64,000 nucleotides of DNA from Anadara kagoshimensis. Lineage: Eukaryota; Mollusca; Bivalvia; Arcoida; Arcidae. Below the pieces are notes generated by a model. That model was not told the origin of the DNA. It worked only from the letters and a program-made list of their open reading frames with translations, and did no database searches. The position numbers and the translations under genes are program-made. The stretch covers positions 43,976,576 to 44,040,575 of the forward strand of contig CM037870.1 in NCBI GenBank assembly GCA_021292105.1, given 5' to 3'. Shown here piece after piece: positions 45,046 through 56,879 of the stretch (within the stretch, counting starts at the first letter, position 1; every line of letters begins with the position of its first letter).

Positions 45046-45600
45046 GTATGTCACACTTTTATCAGTTGTCATTGCAAGTTCTGATTTTTTTCTGTTTCTA
45101 CACCATTAATAACCTCAACATGGTAGCACTTGTAACTATTAGTCATCATTGGTTCTGAATTAATTATCCATTTCTACACCATAATTTGACAAAGTATGTC
45201 ACACTTAGAACTATCAGTTGGCATTGCAAGTTCAGATTTTTTTATCCATTTCTACATCATATCTTGACAAAGTACTGTAACACTTTGAATTATCAGTAAA
45301 TGCCATTGGTTCTGTGTAAATTGTCTACATTTTTGGGTACATCATACCTTGACAAGGTAGTACAATTGGAACTTTCAGTCGGCATTGTTTTTTTCTTATG
45401 CTTCCCAAAGGGAGAGCATATATGGTTGTCACTTTGTCTGTCCGCTAATCCTGTTTGTTCATTTGAAGGTTCTGTTTTAATTGTCAATTTCATTTGACAA
45501 AGTATTCACACTTAGAACTATCAGTAGGCATGGCAGATTCAGTTTTTTTATCCATTTCTACATCATACCTTGACAAGGTAACACAGTTAGAACTACCAAT
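45040..45600 (+). repeat. 77-bp tandem array copied from the exon-intron border
   Basis: The unit begins gacaaggtatgtcaca, as at the donor of the start exon, and continues cttagaactatcag, ggcattgcaagttcagat and tccatttctacatcatacc. Starts are at about 45040, 45188, 45266, 45351, 45496 and 45572; a weaker unit lies near 45117. Between 45351 and 45496 a fragment resembling element C (tgcttcccaaagggagagca) interrupts it. Two units keep caagg(g)ta-type donor-like sequences. Confidence 0.85.
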
Positions 45601-46056
45601 CTGTATTGGGTTTAATTGTATGTGTCTACATCATACCTCAAAATATAGTCTATATATTAGTAAAGCATTGAAAATTCCAAACTGCAAAAATAGTAACACA
45701 AATACATTGAGCATTGTCAAGCAGAAAAAAATTGACATAAGGCATAATGTAGTAGTGACATCCTCTTTTAGAATTGTCACCCGATTTGAAAATTTTGGTC
45801 ATTTTCTTCTGCTAATATTTTTCACAGACCATTTTATAAATTGAATCCCCTTATATATAGTTGGTTGAGGGATTGCATCCTGGAAGCTGTGTTTATAGGT
45901 TATGTTTCAGCCAGCAGATTGTTGGCTCATTTGAAAAGTCCAGTCAATTTTGCTTCTTTTATTAAAAAATAATGTGACTAATTGGCCAGGAAGCATTGTT
46001 TTTGGAAATGTTTTTTTCTTTGAAATTAACAACTTAATATGGCATTTGCATAATTG

Positions 46057-46057
<1 letters not shown>

Positions 46058-46096
<39 letters not shown>
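46058..46096. repeat. (TCAA)n microsatellite
   Basis: About 10 uninterrupted TCAA units. The Ser-Ile-Asn-Gln repeats in the frame across it are by-products. Confidence 0.96.
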
Positions 46097-46097
<1 letters not shown>

Positions 46098-46099
46098 TG

Positions 46100-47310
46100 T
46101 ATTATGGATTATTGAAAACTGGACACAGTGTAACCACAATACTCTCTCTCTTTCTCTCTCTGCAATGCAATGTATAAATAGCTAAAAATATCAGTTAGTC
46201 TGGAGTCTGAGAATGGTGTAGCAGGCTTGGTCATTTTCAGGCATGGCTGTTAAATTTTAATGAAGTTAAATTTTATATTAACAGTGTATTTAGAAACAGG
46301 AAAAAATGTATTCATTTTTATCAAGATATTCTTTCATATAAAGAAAGGAGAGATGGTATTTATGTTTGTGTACAGGTATTCTAGATTTTAAAAAGTAAAA
46401 CTTATAATAACAACTTTTAATGGATTTATGTTATAAGCATCTTAATTCAAGTGATTTGTAGAAGTGAAGATTAAATAATTTGATTGCTATAAGATAAAGG
46501 GACCCAACTTAAATTACAGATTGAGCAAATAACGACACAGACATCAAGTCGTTTTACCTCAAGTGTAATATGATAATGCAGATGTATTTATATTTTACCT
46601 GAGCTTAGGTATGCATCAACATGCAGATTAAGTTAGTTTTTAATATGTGGGAAAAATTCTTAAATTGTCATCAGATTGGTTTGTCTGTTAGTGATTATGG
46701 TATGAGGTTTAAGATCACCACGTCATTTTGCGGTTTCTACCAAACAAGTTCAAGTACTGGTTTTTGTAAGATTGTAAATATGTAATTTGGAACACTTTTT
46801 TATCCTCCGACAGAATGCCGGTGTGATGATATCGTAAACCACAAGCAAAAAATCCAGGCAGATCATTTTGAGTCATTACTGAGTGGGAGTTACCATAATA
46901 AATTATACTTCTGTCACAGTTTAATGTAAAATTATGATTAAAAAGTTTTATACCTTATAAGGAAATTATCGTTTTATTTTACACAAGTGCAGATGGAATT
47001 TAAACTTGTTATGTTATTATTTTATGAAAATAGAAAGTAATTATGATGTAGTTATTGACATTTGAACTTTGTAAGTACCAATATTATGAGTAACTAACAA
47101 ATTAATTTTGATTTATTTCATGAGGAGATAAATAATTACACCTAATTAGTATAGTTTTATCAGTACCTACTTATTATAACAAAGACTTAAAAACGGTCCC
47201 CTCCTTGTGTGTGATTTTCTGTTTGACTCCTCCCCAATTTTTAAAGACCATCTTGAGATTTAGACTGGATTTGCATTTATTGACTCCATTGTTTTTTAGT
47301 TCTATATATA
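46100..47310. other. No feature seen (intron-like)
   Basis: AT-rich DNA; nothing recognised. Confidence 0.5.
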
Positions 47311-47312
47311 TA

Positions 47313-47652
47313 TACCACTGCATTAGCTCAGTTGGTAGATTGCACGGTCCGTAAATGGGAGGTCGTGGGTTTGAATCCCGACTGGGTCTGACCCAAGACT
47401 TGAAAGTGGTAGAAACTGTTCTTTTGCAAAGCACATGGCATTACAACATGAAAATCACAGTTTTTTTGGATGGGAACTTAAAGTAAACGAGGTCCTGTGT
47501 CACTGTAGGCCTGGCACGGTAAATAACCCTGCTGTATAATGCCATCAGCGCAACACACAGGCTAAATTTCTGCACCTTCACCTATAGCTGGTGATGTGTC
47601 GATGTAAGTGAAATACTCTTGACTGGGATGTTAGACACCATTACTCAATGCC
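47313..47652 (+). mobile_element. SINE-A copy, full length
   Basis: Head: attagctcagttggtagatt, then aggtcgtgggtttgaatccc. Body: gacccaagacttgaaagtgg, gatgggaacttaaagtaaac, gtaggcctggcacggtaaat, cacacaggctaaatttctgc, cctatagctggtgatgtg. Tail: gtgaaatactcttgactggg, atgttagacaccattactc. Confidence 0.92.
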
Positions 47653-47659
47653 TTGGTTC

Positions 47660-49350
47660 TCTGAGTGTCTGCAACCTTTGTACTGCTCCACTTCTACTAA
47701 CTCATATTTCACCCTGTCACTGTGGAACATTATCATCATTTCTAAGGGTATGTGATAATTGTTTATGTCATAATGAAAAGGACTTATATTTATATAACAC
47801 CAGCATGATATAATTTACTTCACATATATTTAAAGGAGAGTTATTTCAGACATTTAGGTCCACAGGTGATCTAAAAAAAATACCTGGTACATCTCCGACC
47901 ATTGGGTGTGGATTACGCCACTTGTTTATTTTAACAAGCTTATGTTACACTATCCATGTCATGGTAACTTAATAGTATTCTGGTTACTTCAAGACATCTT
48001 TGTTCTGGCATTTAAAAAAATTGAGGAGTTGCTTCATTTTATCAACCATGGCACCACTAAACTTGACCTCTGCTCCATCAAAGCAATATTACCAACATTA
48101 GGTACAGTAAGTTATTGGAGTGATTTACTGCCACATATTTTGAATAGGATCTTTGATTTTAGCTTTTTGGAAGAGCTATCACTTTAATCCAAAAGTGCCA
48201 GATTCTTGACGGAGGCACTCTTTTTCTGGTGTCTCCTCCCACCTGTTACAATAGGTTTGAAATAAGTTGAAGTGTGGAAAAGAAACGGTTGTTTATAAAA
48301 ACACAAATCTTTTATTAAGAACAGGTGGTTTTCCCAAATACTCTATTTTCTTGTATGTGAAACATATTGAATGGGACAAATCCCTTGGAATGGTCAGTCA
48401 TTGACCTTACAGTGTGGTATCTCCTATCTTTATTAGTGTGTAGTATAGTTAGATTTTAACTAAAATATCTTAATTTATAGTATAATACCTCATTAAATTT
48501 ACTGGTTTTATGTATAAATAGCCTTTGGGGTAGGTATGGCTGGCTATCTTTATGACCAGAGTTTGGGGTTTACTGGGCTCGGAATGGTCATTAATCCATG
48601 TCATCTTCCCACAGTTTGTGATTGTCTGACAAATTTTAGGACTATCCTTCACCTCTGGCTTCATGCTCACCAGCACACGACAGCTCATGCATAATGGCTC
48701 ATCCATGACAGCCCTGACACCACAGCTCATGCACGCTCTGTATCATATTTTAAATCCTACACACTTTGAGTGAGTGTGGTATTACATCAAATGAACGCCA
48801 CCAGCAATATCTGATGATGTAGAAATAAAAATATCTAAGTTGTTTACCCACAGGCTAATAAAGTTTCAAAAATTCAAACGACAAGTTGTTTACCAATAGC
48901 AAATTAGGAAAATCTTCAGGCGATGTTTGAAAGGCTAACATGAAATAATTTTCATTTTAACTGTTAGGAAGGAAGCTTGACTTTTAATGTATGTAAAACA
49001 CTAATCTTAGTCCTACAAATTTCCTTAAGTTACAAGTAAACATAAACAATTTCCTGGAGCCAGAACAAACAGGTTTTTATAATTTATTCTCATTATTATC
49101 ATAATATTTTCAGCCAAATAAATGCTGAGTAACTTACCTTAATTCATAACAATTTATGCTAAAAATTTGAAATTTTTCCAAAATAAGAAAAAATACATGT
49201 GCATAAATAAACATTACCTGTGAGTATCTATTTGCAATTCAGCCATATAAATGACTTTGAAAGTGTTCAATTACACAAAAAATTAATGATACACTAAAGT
49301 ATACACCTAGCTAGCTAACTTCACAAGTGGATATACTTTTTTTATAAAAT
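47660..49350. other. No proven gene; one minus-strand frame of uncertain status
   Basis: The 86-codon minus frame at 48470-48730 is somewhat GC-rich, has several Cys and overlaps a duplicated octamer pattern (cagctcatgca, twice). No splice signals or domain support it, and it may be an old repeat relic. The rest is AT-rich and featureless. Confidence 0.4.
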
Positions 49351-49356
49351 CGTCAG

Positions 49357-49428
49357 TTGATATATAGTAAAGATGACACTGCTATGTCATATGGTGTCAC
49401 AGCTCAGCGCTTTGATGATACACAGCAG
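49357..49428 (+). CDS. Candidate 24-codon internal exon
   Basis: This 72-bp block lies between a pyrimidine-rich acceptor (tttttttataaaatcgtcag) and a donor (cag/gtaaat). It is open and in phase 0 at both ends, so it could be included or skipped without changing frame. Codons 5-24 read KDDTAMSYGVTAQRFDDTQQ, polar and balanced, unlike the AT-driven peptides around it. GC content rises sharply inside the block. An internal ATG (49384) would also allow a start here. No domain is recognised and the first residue pattern does not supply the missing C1 cysteine. It fits a linker cassette of the same gene. Confidence 0.5.
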
Positions 49429-49434
49429 GTAAAT

Positions 49435-51965
49435 ATATACAGCCCAGGCGGGGAGTAAGAGGCGTTTTTTGATAAACATGTGTATCATAAAATAGTCTCA
49501 GTGTTTGTTTTTAGCCAAGTGTATCAGACATTCATCTGTGACCTACATCACCAAACATTTTCGATTGATTTTTGTTTTTGTTTCGTAGAGTGGTGGGAGG
49601 TTTTTTCTGGATTTCATTTACTTAAGATGTTATAGTTTTTACAGCAAATTTGAGTGAAGTTTAAAAAAGTGAATTTTATTTTATTTTCGCAAATTGGATT
49701 TATTAACAAAAAAAATGATGGTAAGTGATCATTTTGATTAAGCAACTTTTTCTAGATTTAGACTGTTTTAAAAATTGTTGTAAAGAAAGAAATTTAAAAA
49801 ATGCTAATACTGAACTAGCTTGACTTATGTTATTACAGATTGCTTGTCCAAAGACTGTTATTTTTTTTTCTTGAGAGTAAAAATGACTTTCTGGTCTTTT
49901 CACAGTATAAAACAAAAGGTTACTTATATTGAAATACTGGATTTTAAAATTTAAATTCTTTCTGCCATAAGGTAATTTGAGGCTTAAAACAGTTTGATTA
50001 CTGTGCACAACACTGGTATTGAAAAATTTTACAAATAAATTGCCAGTTAGTACTACAATATTTTAATGTTACAGTGTCCAAAGTTGGAATTACACATGTA
50101 GATCTATAACATACACCAGTAGTCAGTCAAAATGGGATAAAACATCTGTGACATTGAGATAATTGAAGATTTAACTTTAAAAATATTGATCAGAAAATGC
50201 AAACGCTTTTTTAGTTTGTTTAGATGGTAAAATTTTCTTTTTCTCTATGACCTATTGGTTGGCTAGGGTTGAACCGGGTATTTCTGGGTACCTGTATAAA
50301 CTACAGGGAATTAGATATCTTCACAAAGCCTGAAGATGATATGAGCAAACATGTTATACCTTAATGCATCATCTACATAAAAGAAATATTGTATTACATC
50401 ATATTTTAATTGTACCCTACTTATATTTATTGTATCAAGTGTTTTAAAGTCAGATTATGTGACAAGAACATGCTAATAAATGTTTGTGTTGACTTGTATT
50501 ATCATGTAAACATTAATGATATCTCTTTTAACTTTATTTTTTTTTTAAATTATTTATTTTAGTTCTCTTTAAAGAGTGTTTAGAGATTACAAATACTGCA
50601 AATGGACTATCAATTAATATTTTCATTAATTAATTTAAGTCTATAATTGAATTCACTTCATGACATGTATATCTGTGGTCTAGTACAGTTAACATCACTT
50701 CAAAAATCTTTCACTTCAAACTTGAGTTATCTCCCTTTTTGCATCTCATTCTAAATGCAGTTGCAGTAGAGATATAATTTGAAAATTAAAATGTTGTAAT
50801 AAAATGTAATTTATTAAAACTGAGTGTAAATCCTTTATTTAGTTCAAACCTCTTCAATGTCTTATTATTTCTAAATGTATTTAATTCAAGTGGACTCTGT
50901 TTGAGACTAACATATGTTACACTTCAAAACAATAATCCATTTTGAATGTGATGAATTGGGTTTTATTTTGCTGCATTTTGAGTGGGTTCATATTTACACA
51001 CACAATACACATACAAAAAATAGTTTAAAAAAAAAAAAAGTTGCACTACCAGTTTTAATATAGGACACTACTCAGGCATGAGAGATACTCAGTTTTTTGT
51101 GTGTTAGAATTCCAGATTAGGGTCCCCCTCTGAGAAAGTATTCATCTTATCATATTAATCTCTATCTTTTTAAAAATGTCAAACCAAGCCACATAAAACA
51201 TTTATACATGCTATTTGAATAATAATGTTACAAAAATTTGCATAATTTATTCAGATTTTTTTTTCTGTTTATGGATCACTGCAGTTGATATTAAATTTGA
51301 AGTTATTTTCTCTGGGGCATTCAGATTGTGTATGTATCAATGTCTTTTCATCTTTCCTTTTTTTCTCTTGTTTTTTTTTTTATTTTTGAAATTTTTAATT
51401 TTTACTATTTAATGTCTTTTTAAAATTGCATGTTCCACAAAATTATAAAAAATGCATTATGCTATATGCCTGGAGAATATGGGTGAACAACTAAAACATG
51501 CTTGGGCTTGTGTGCAAAAAGGAAAATATATTACACATACATACATTGCTCATTGTTTTTTAAATGAACAAACTGTATTAATAAAAAACTTTATTACTGA
51601 GTGGTAAGGCCACAAGTAACACCCTTCTGATGAATGTATGAGCATCTGGTGGACCGTGCCAGGGTAGCTTTTAAAGGGGCGTCTCACCACTGTGGGTTCG
51701 ATCCTGGTCAATCACAAGAGGGAAAGGGGTTTTTGTTAACATGTGCCTCGAACTACTTTTAACATTGTACTAGTGTATGGTCTAATAGGTTTACACTGCT
51801 AACCTGCAACATTGTTGGCAAGTGCACTAGCAAAGCTATGATAAGCTGCCACTAGTAGAAAACAGATTAGAAACACTTGCACACCACATAAACTTGTGTC
51901 TAGATTAATTCTCGGGATTGATAAAAAGACGAATAGCTGGAAATTGCTGATGTAGAAGAATAAGC
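49435..51965. other. Intron-like DNA with one degenerate SINE head
   Basis: A tRNA-like trace occurs at about 51645-51715 (ccagggtagcttttaaagg, then actgtgggttcgatcctgg). It keeps a good B box but an eroded A box. Otherwise AT-rich DNA with T and A runs and no exon recognised. Confidence 0.5.
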
Positions 51966-51967
51966 AT

Positions 51968-52055
51968 AAAAGGCACTTCTGTATAAAGACAACCTGCTTA
52001 TAATGACCAGAGATATAGGTTTTGTTCAAACCTGTAAATAAAGACCAATCACATA
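51968..52055. mobile_element. MITE-1-like fragment
   Basis: gtataaagacaacctgctta and gttcaaacctgtaaataaag, then accaatcac, resemble the interior and one end of MITE-1. It is truncated, with no TA-flanked ends. Confidence 0.4.
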
Positions 52056-52059
52056 AAAG

Positions 52060-52920
52060 GGAATTTTTTTTTCTTTTTTTATCTTAATTTCCTTTTACTT
52101 AATTCCCTTTTTATTACCCTTTGTAGAGCTTATTTCCAACCTTATGAAAGGGGGACATGAATTTTTTCCGTAGCAGGTGCCCCTGTGCATAGGTTCTATA
52201 TGTTCCTTCCTTTCATAATTGCATAAGGTAGTCTTTTAACAAGATCCAAGTCAGGTTTTAATTCAATTTATATTACAAAAACAGGTTGTCAATGGTTTTA
52301 TTTTTCCTCGGGGACTTGTACTGACAGTTAAGGAAGACCTACTTTTATATAATCAAAATATCTAACTCATTTAAATTTCAAATGAAGACAAAATTGTAAT
52401 ATGAAACGAACCAACGACTGACACTTTAAAATGTCATATTAGATAAGTTCTTTATCAGTTCGTGAACACTCTCGTTCAGATAAAAAACAACTCCTGTTAT
52501 CAACAAATTTTGGACTGACAAAATGCATTTTTTACACAGAATTTGATACCAAAAATTATTTTGTTGTGCAAAAAATAATTCATATTAATCCAAATTGATA
52601 CTGAAAATTACTTTTTTTAAGCGAAATAAAATGATTAAAATTTTTGACACCTGTTGTCAATATAATTCATAAATATTAATGTACATGCATTCTTTGTGAA
52701 TGAGGATGAATTTTTATCTTTGTTGAACACAGGACATTATTCTTCTGTAATAATTGTGTAAGTGTTATCTAATGAATAACAACTTAACAACGGGTAAACA
52801 ATGAATGCACATGCATGTACTGTGTGTTCCACTTGACAATTTATGCACCCAAGGTGTGATGATCTGGTCACAGCTGTTGAAGTGATGAACTAACAGTCTA
52901 CTTTCTTAACCTTTAATTTA
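52060..52920. other. No feature seen (intron-like)
   Basis: AT-rich DNA; nothing recognised. Confidence 0.5.
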
Positions 52921-52926
52921 TACATA

Positions 52927-53190
52927 CAGTTAAGCCTCGATTCATCACCACAATTTTGGGGAAAATTTGGCATTATGAAGGGTTTTGGTGATAAATTGAT
53001 AGAGAACTTTTCTTAATAAAGTTAAAACTTAATTCATCACCATCAGTTGTTCAGTCAAATTTTGGCATTATAAAGGGGTTTGGTGGTAAATCGAGGGAGA
53101 CTTATATAGAAAAACATATAGAAGAATTGGATTTGAGACTTCAAAATAGTTTCTTACTAAGTTATCAAGGGGCATTATAACATGGTTTTA
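52927..53190. mobile_element. MITE-2, composite of two nested copies
   Basis: A left end (cagttaagcctcgattcatc, after TA at 52925) is followed at 53020 by a second, related left part (gttaaaacttaattcatcac, then tgttcagtcaaattttggca) and the shared right interior (gagacttcaaaatag, aggggcattataac). A tandem or nested insertion is likely. Confidence 0.65.
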
Positions 53191-53194
53191 AAGT

Positions 53195-53645
53195 AGTTTA
53201 AATTATAGTTTGATTTGTTCTGTTTATTTTGTAACATTGCTTTGGTTTATCAATTTATGCCATTTGCAAAGTTCGTTGCTAATTATATGTAGTTAATTTA
53301 GACCATTGTTTTTATAAACCTCCAAATTAATGAAAACTTTTTATACAAAATTTTACCATTATTTTGTGAATCTTTGTCCACCACAGGCAGAAAATTATCA
53401 AAAATTCCTCAAACTATTGAAACAAAAACTTTCATTTTGACTTTTTCACCACCACAAAAAAAAGAATTTTATACATAGATAAAGTTGATGTAACACACAA
53501 CACAGTGGTTGATAATTACTGCATACATACACTATAACATACAGTCAGCCTCCCAGCAATCATATGTACTAAGTAACTGAACTGTTAGATGATACTCTCC
53601 TCAGAGATACAGTACTGTACTGTGTGTGTGCTATATTTGACATAG
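53195..53645. other. No feature seen (intron-like)
   Basis: AT-rich DNA; nothing recognised. Confidence 0.5.
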
Positions 53646-53648
53646 CCA

Positions 53649-53655
53649 TATAAAG
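53649..53655 (+). promoter_or_regulatory. Possible TATA box (tataaag)
   Basis: A TATAAAG lies 34 bp before an initiator-like ttcactctct at 53680-53689. The pair precedes the block that ends at a GTAAGT donor (53936). It is weak evidence alone, because TATA-like strings are common in this AT-rich DNA. Confidence 0.25.
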
Positions 53656-53682
53656 ATATCCACATTGTGTACATACTACTTC

Positions 53683-53935
53683 ACTCTCTCTCTACTGATT
53701 TCCAACTACAAGGAGTCTGATAGGTGAATATTCGGAATCTCTCATAACATCCTGTGTCGAATAGAGCCTTCTGGTCTAAAATTGGCTGGTATTCCCGAAA
53801 CACACTTTTTCTACTTCCTGGAACCGATTCAAGAAAAATTAGACTGGTCACTGAAAGGTACTCTGGTGTGTATATTGCCCCTCCCTGATTACTGAATCCC
53901 TGGGGGATGGAATAAGTAACTTGGTACATTAGAAG
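53683..53935 (+). other. Candidate non-coding 5' exon ending in GTAAGT
   Basis: This GC-richer, unique-looking block of about 250 bp ends at a consensus donor (agaag/gtaagt) on the + strand. All three + frames contain stops close to the donor, so it could only be leader sequence. On the opposite strand it holds an 82-codon frame with ATG at 53929 and varied composition. No splice signal supports that reading. I favour a + strand leader exon of an alternative transcript, but both are open. Confidence 0.27.
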
Positions 53936-53939
53936 GTAA

Positions 53940-54515
53940 GTTATAATTGGCTGTTACTTACATAATTCATTTGCATATATTACAGTATATGTCATAAGAG
54001 TTTTACTTTTAGTAACGGTGCTTTAAAGCAAGGTGATATCATTAACACAGGTTATTAGATTTGAGTGAAAGTGTAACTAAGATACCAATTAAGCCATAAA
54101 AATGTTACAGCCCTCGGTGTCTACAGTTCAACAGGTCATCTCTTTAATAAATGTTTATAAAGGAAGTTGTTTTAGATGGATTACACAGATAAAGGGGAGT
54201 TAATCCACATTTTTTTGAAGTTCACACACCTGTTTGTCATGACCTTGACAGGGTGAGACATTAAGTTCTTGATTTATTAAGGATAAAGTCATTAAACCTC
54301 ACCACATATACCAAATTATCTTTATGTCATTATACATTGTTGTCATACTGTTGTATGTTGTTTATAAATGTTTTTGTTTTGAGAAAAATATGTGTATTTT
54401 ATCTTGAAACTATTTTTGAGTTTAACTTTAATCAGAAGTTTAGGTCATTGCTATATATAAACCTTGTTTTGGTTGATAGATATGTTATAGTAGAAGATTT
54501 ATGATTCAAAGTGCA
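53940..54515. other. No feature seen (intron-like)
   Basis: AT-rich DNA; nothing recognised. Confidence 0.5.
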
Positions 54516-54524
54516 TGTGTTCAT

Positions 54525-54665
54525 GCTCTGGCTGGACTGTGTTCATGCCCCGGCTGGACTGTGTGGCATGGCCCGGCTGGACTGTGTTCATGCCCCGGCT
54601 GGACTGTGTGGCATGGCCCGGCTGGACCGTGTTCATGCCCCAGCTGGGCTGTGTGGCATGCCCTT
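54525..54665. repeat. GC-rich 45-bp minisatellite, three copies
   Basis: The unit ggctggactgtgttcatgcc, then ccggctggactgtgtggcat and ggccc, is made of two half-units of about 22 bp. It is strikingly GC-rich in an AT-rich setting. Frames on both strands stay open because 45 is a multiple of 3; they are repeat artefacts. Confidence 0.95.
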
Positions 54666-54669
54666 GGGC

Positions 54670-56635
54670 AAGACATTTGATTTCAAACATTGCTTCAGTC
54701 TGTACTAGCTTAAAACTGTAGAAATGTTGTGACTTCACCTTCAAATTGGTTGGAATTGCATCAAAATGGTAGTTGAACACACTCAGTTCCCTTACATCAC
54801 TGAAACAGGGCTTTTTGTATGGTTCATACAAAGTTAGTACCATAAGATATCATGATTCCATTTCTAAGCCAAGTCTGAGTCTAGACTTCAAAATGAGGAT
54901 GTGACTGTTCTTTGCCATTCAAAATTAACAGACATTTGTAAATTGTTTGTAACTTCATGATATAAATTAGGAACATTGTTGCTCAAAATTGAAGAACTTG
55001 TGACAGGGCTCCAGACTGCATGTAAAATGTGACCCCAAACTGTTGTTCTTCACGATACTATAAAGCTACTTAAATCTCTCAACATGAGATTATGAAAAAT
55101 AATATTTTGGAATTTTGTAAACAAATTTGTTTTATCAGGAGGACTGTGTCATTGTTGATGGGTTTATCTGTCACTGACCTTACAGAAGATAATTTTAGGG
55201 CCATTTCACAGCTTCGTAATTTAAATTTAAGGGTCCTTGTTGATTGGTTTATCTGTCACTGACCCTAGGGGAGATAATTTGATGACAGCATAACCTCAAC
55301 ACTGGTCATGATGACCACATCACATGACCACACACAAAGTAGTGATAACCCTATATCTTGTTGTATTTATATGAAGTTTTGGGTGACAAACTAGATCGAG
55401 TTCAGAGTATCCATACACAAGTACCACTTGTGGATAAGTAGGTTTTCTGTTCCATATAATTGATTAAGTAATTACTTTTTGAAGGATAAATGTTTTGTCA
55501 ACAAATTTGAGAAACATCAGAACAAAAAAAATTGTTGTGTCATCTTGTACTCATTAAAAATTTCTGAACCACGGGTATCTGTTAGAATGGTTTGATTAAG
55601 TGTTATTAAACTTTAGTATGACAATCTTTCCATCATTGACGTTTGAGATTGAAGGTTAAATACTCTATACTTATAATTATATACCCTGGTTGGTCTAGTA
55701 GGGCTGGGTTGTGTGGTAGTAAAGTAGACAAAACAACTCTTATCTTAGTATACAGTTACTGTAAAATCTGCCTCAAATGAAAAAGTAAAATAATAAAAAA
55801 GCAATATAATATACTATTTTTTTATTTATACCAGTGGAATTTCTCAAATTTGTTTTTAATTTGAGTTGATCAAATGGAAGGCGAGACCAACCCCAATGTA
55901 CTGCATGAGAAAAATGTGTTCCTTGCCACTGTTTGTCTGCTTATTGGCAGGAGCATTGTCACGGAAATGGTTTGAGTGATTTAGGATGACATTGTTGCTC
56001 ACTTAGCTAATACATTTATAAGTCACAATTGGTATGCTTGACCAAAAATCCTTGCATAGACCTAACATATTGATTACATTAACAGGGATTGTCTTTGCAA
56101 AGCAATGCAACAAGTACAACAGCATGAAGGGAAAACAGATATTTTTATATGCCCCCTTTTTAAAATTAAGTAATGAGTGATACTACAAACAAAGTAATTG
56201 CCATTGTTTGACACTATGATCTTCAGTAGCGTCTAGTTACATGAAATGCCTTTGATTGTGAAGAATATAGGACTTGATTTTACTAATTGATAGTGTAACA
56301 GCTGAAAGCCATGGTTAAAATAAAATAGATAAAGTTAAACTGGTAACACCCATACATTGCCTGTGAGACATTATAATTGGAATGTCTTAATGATGCTGCT
56401 CACTCACTGGTGGTGTAACACTTATATACTGAGGTTTTTCAGTGTGTTTTGAAGTGTCCAGAGAGTTATGAGTACCACCTTTGTTGTGTAACTAATTACA
56501 TTGCTGTATAACTAATCATAGTGCCTAAAAATTATGGGTATTTTAAATACCTGGGTGTTTAAATTCCTAAATTCTTGGTAAATTATGACTATAATTTAGT
56601 TACTGCTCAAAGTCGCACTTAGCATTTTGCAGCCA
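54670..56635. other. No gene seen; one short direct duplication
   Basis: A block of about 105 bp is partly duplicated at 55148-55285 (ttgttgatgggtttatctgt / ttgttgattggtttatctgt, then cactgacc and gagataatt). Otherwise featureless. Confidence 0.5.
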
Positions 56636-56639
56636 TTCA

Positions 56640-56875
56640 CCACTGGAGCATCGGTGGTCTAAAGTATGGAACACAGGGCTTCCTACTGCCTAGAATCCCA
56701 CTCTGGTCCTATCATAGCATGAGAAAGTTTGTTACTTGATTTGTTGAAGGTTGGTTTTTGTCTGGCGCTCCTGTTGCCTCCACCATCCCTAAACTGGCTG
56801 CCTTGATAAAAGTGAAAAAATCTTGACTGGGACATAAAATTCCATTACTTCACTGCACTCCATTTCATTCATGGC
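56640..56875 (+). mobile_element. SINE-B copy, nearly full length
   Basis: Head trace gagcatcggtggtctaaagt, B-box region ctagaatcccactctggtcc, body gagaaagtttgttacttgat, gaaggttggtttttgtctgg, gttgcctccaccatccc, and tail gtgaaaaaatcttgactggg, then acataaaattccattac. Confidence 0.85.
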
Positions 56876-56879
56876 CGAT

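Noticed and set aside
54499-54843. 114-codon minus frame and two plus frames
   Set aside because: The GC-rich 45-bp minisatellite keeps several frames open; no gene signals.
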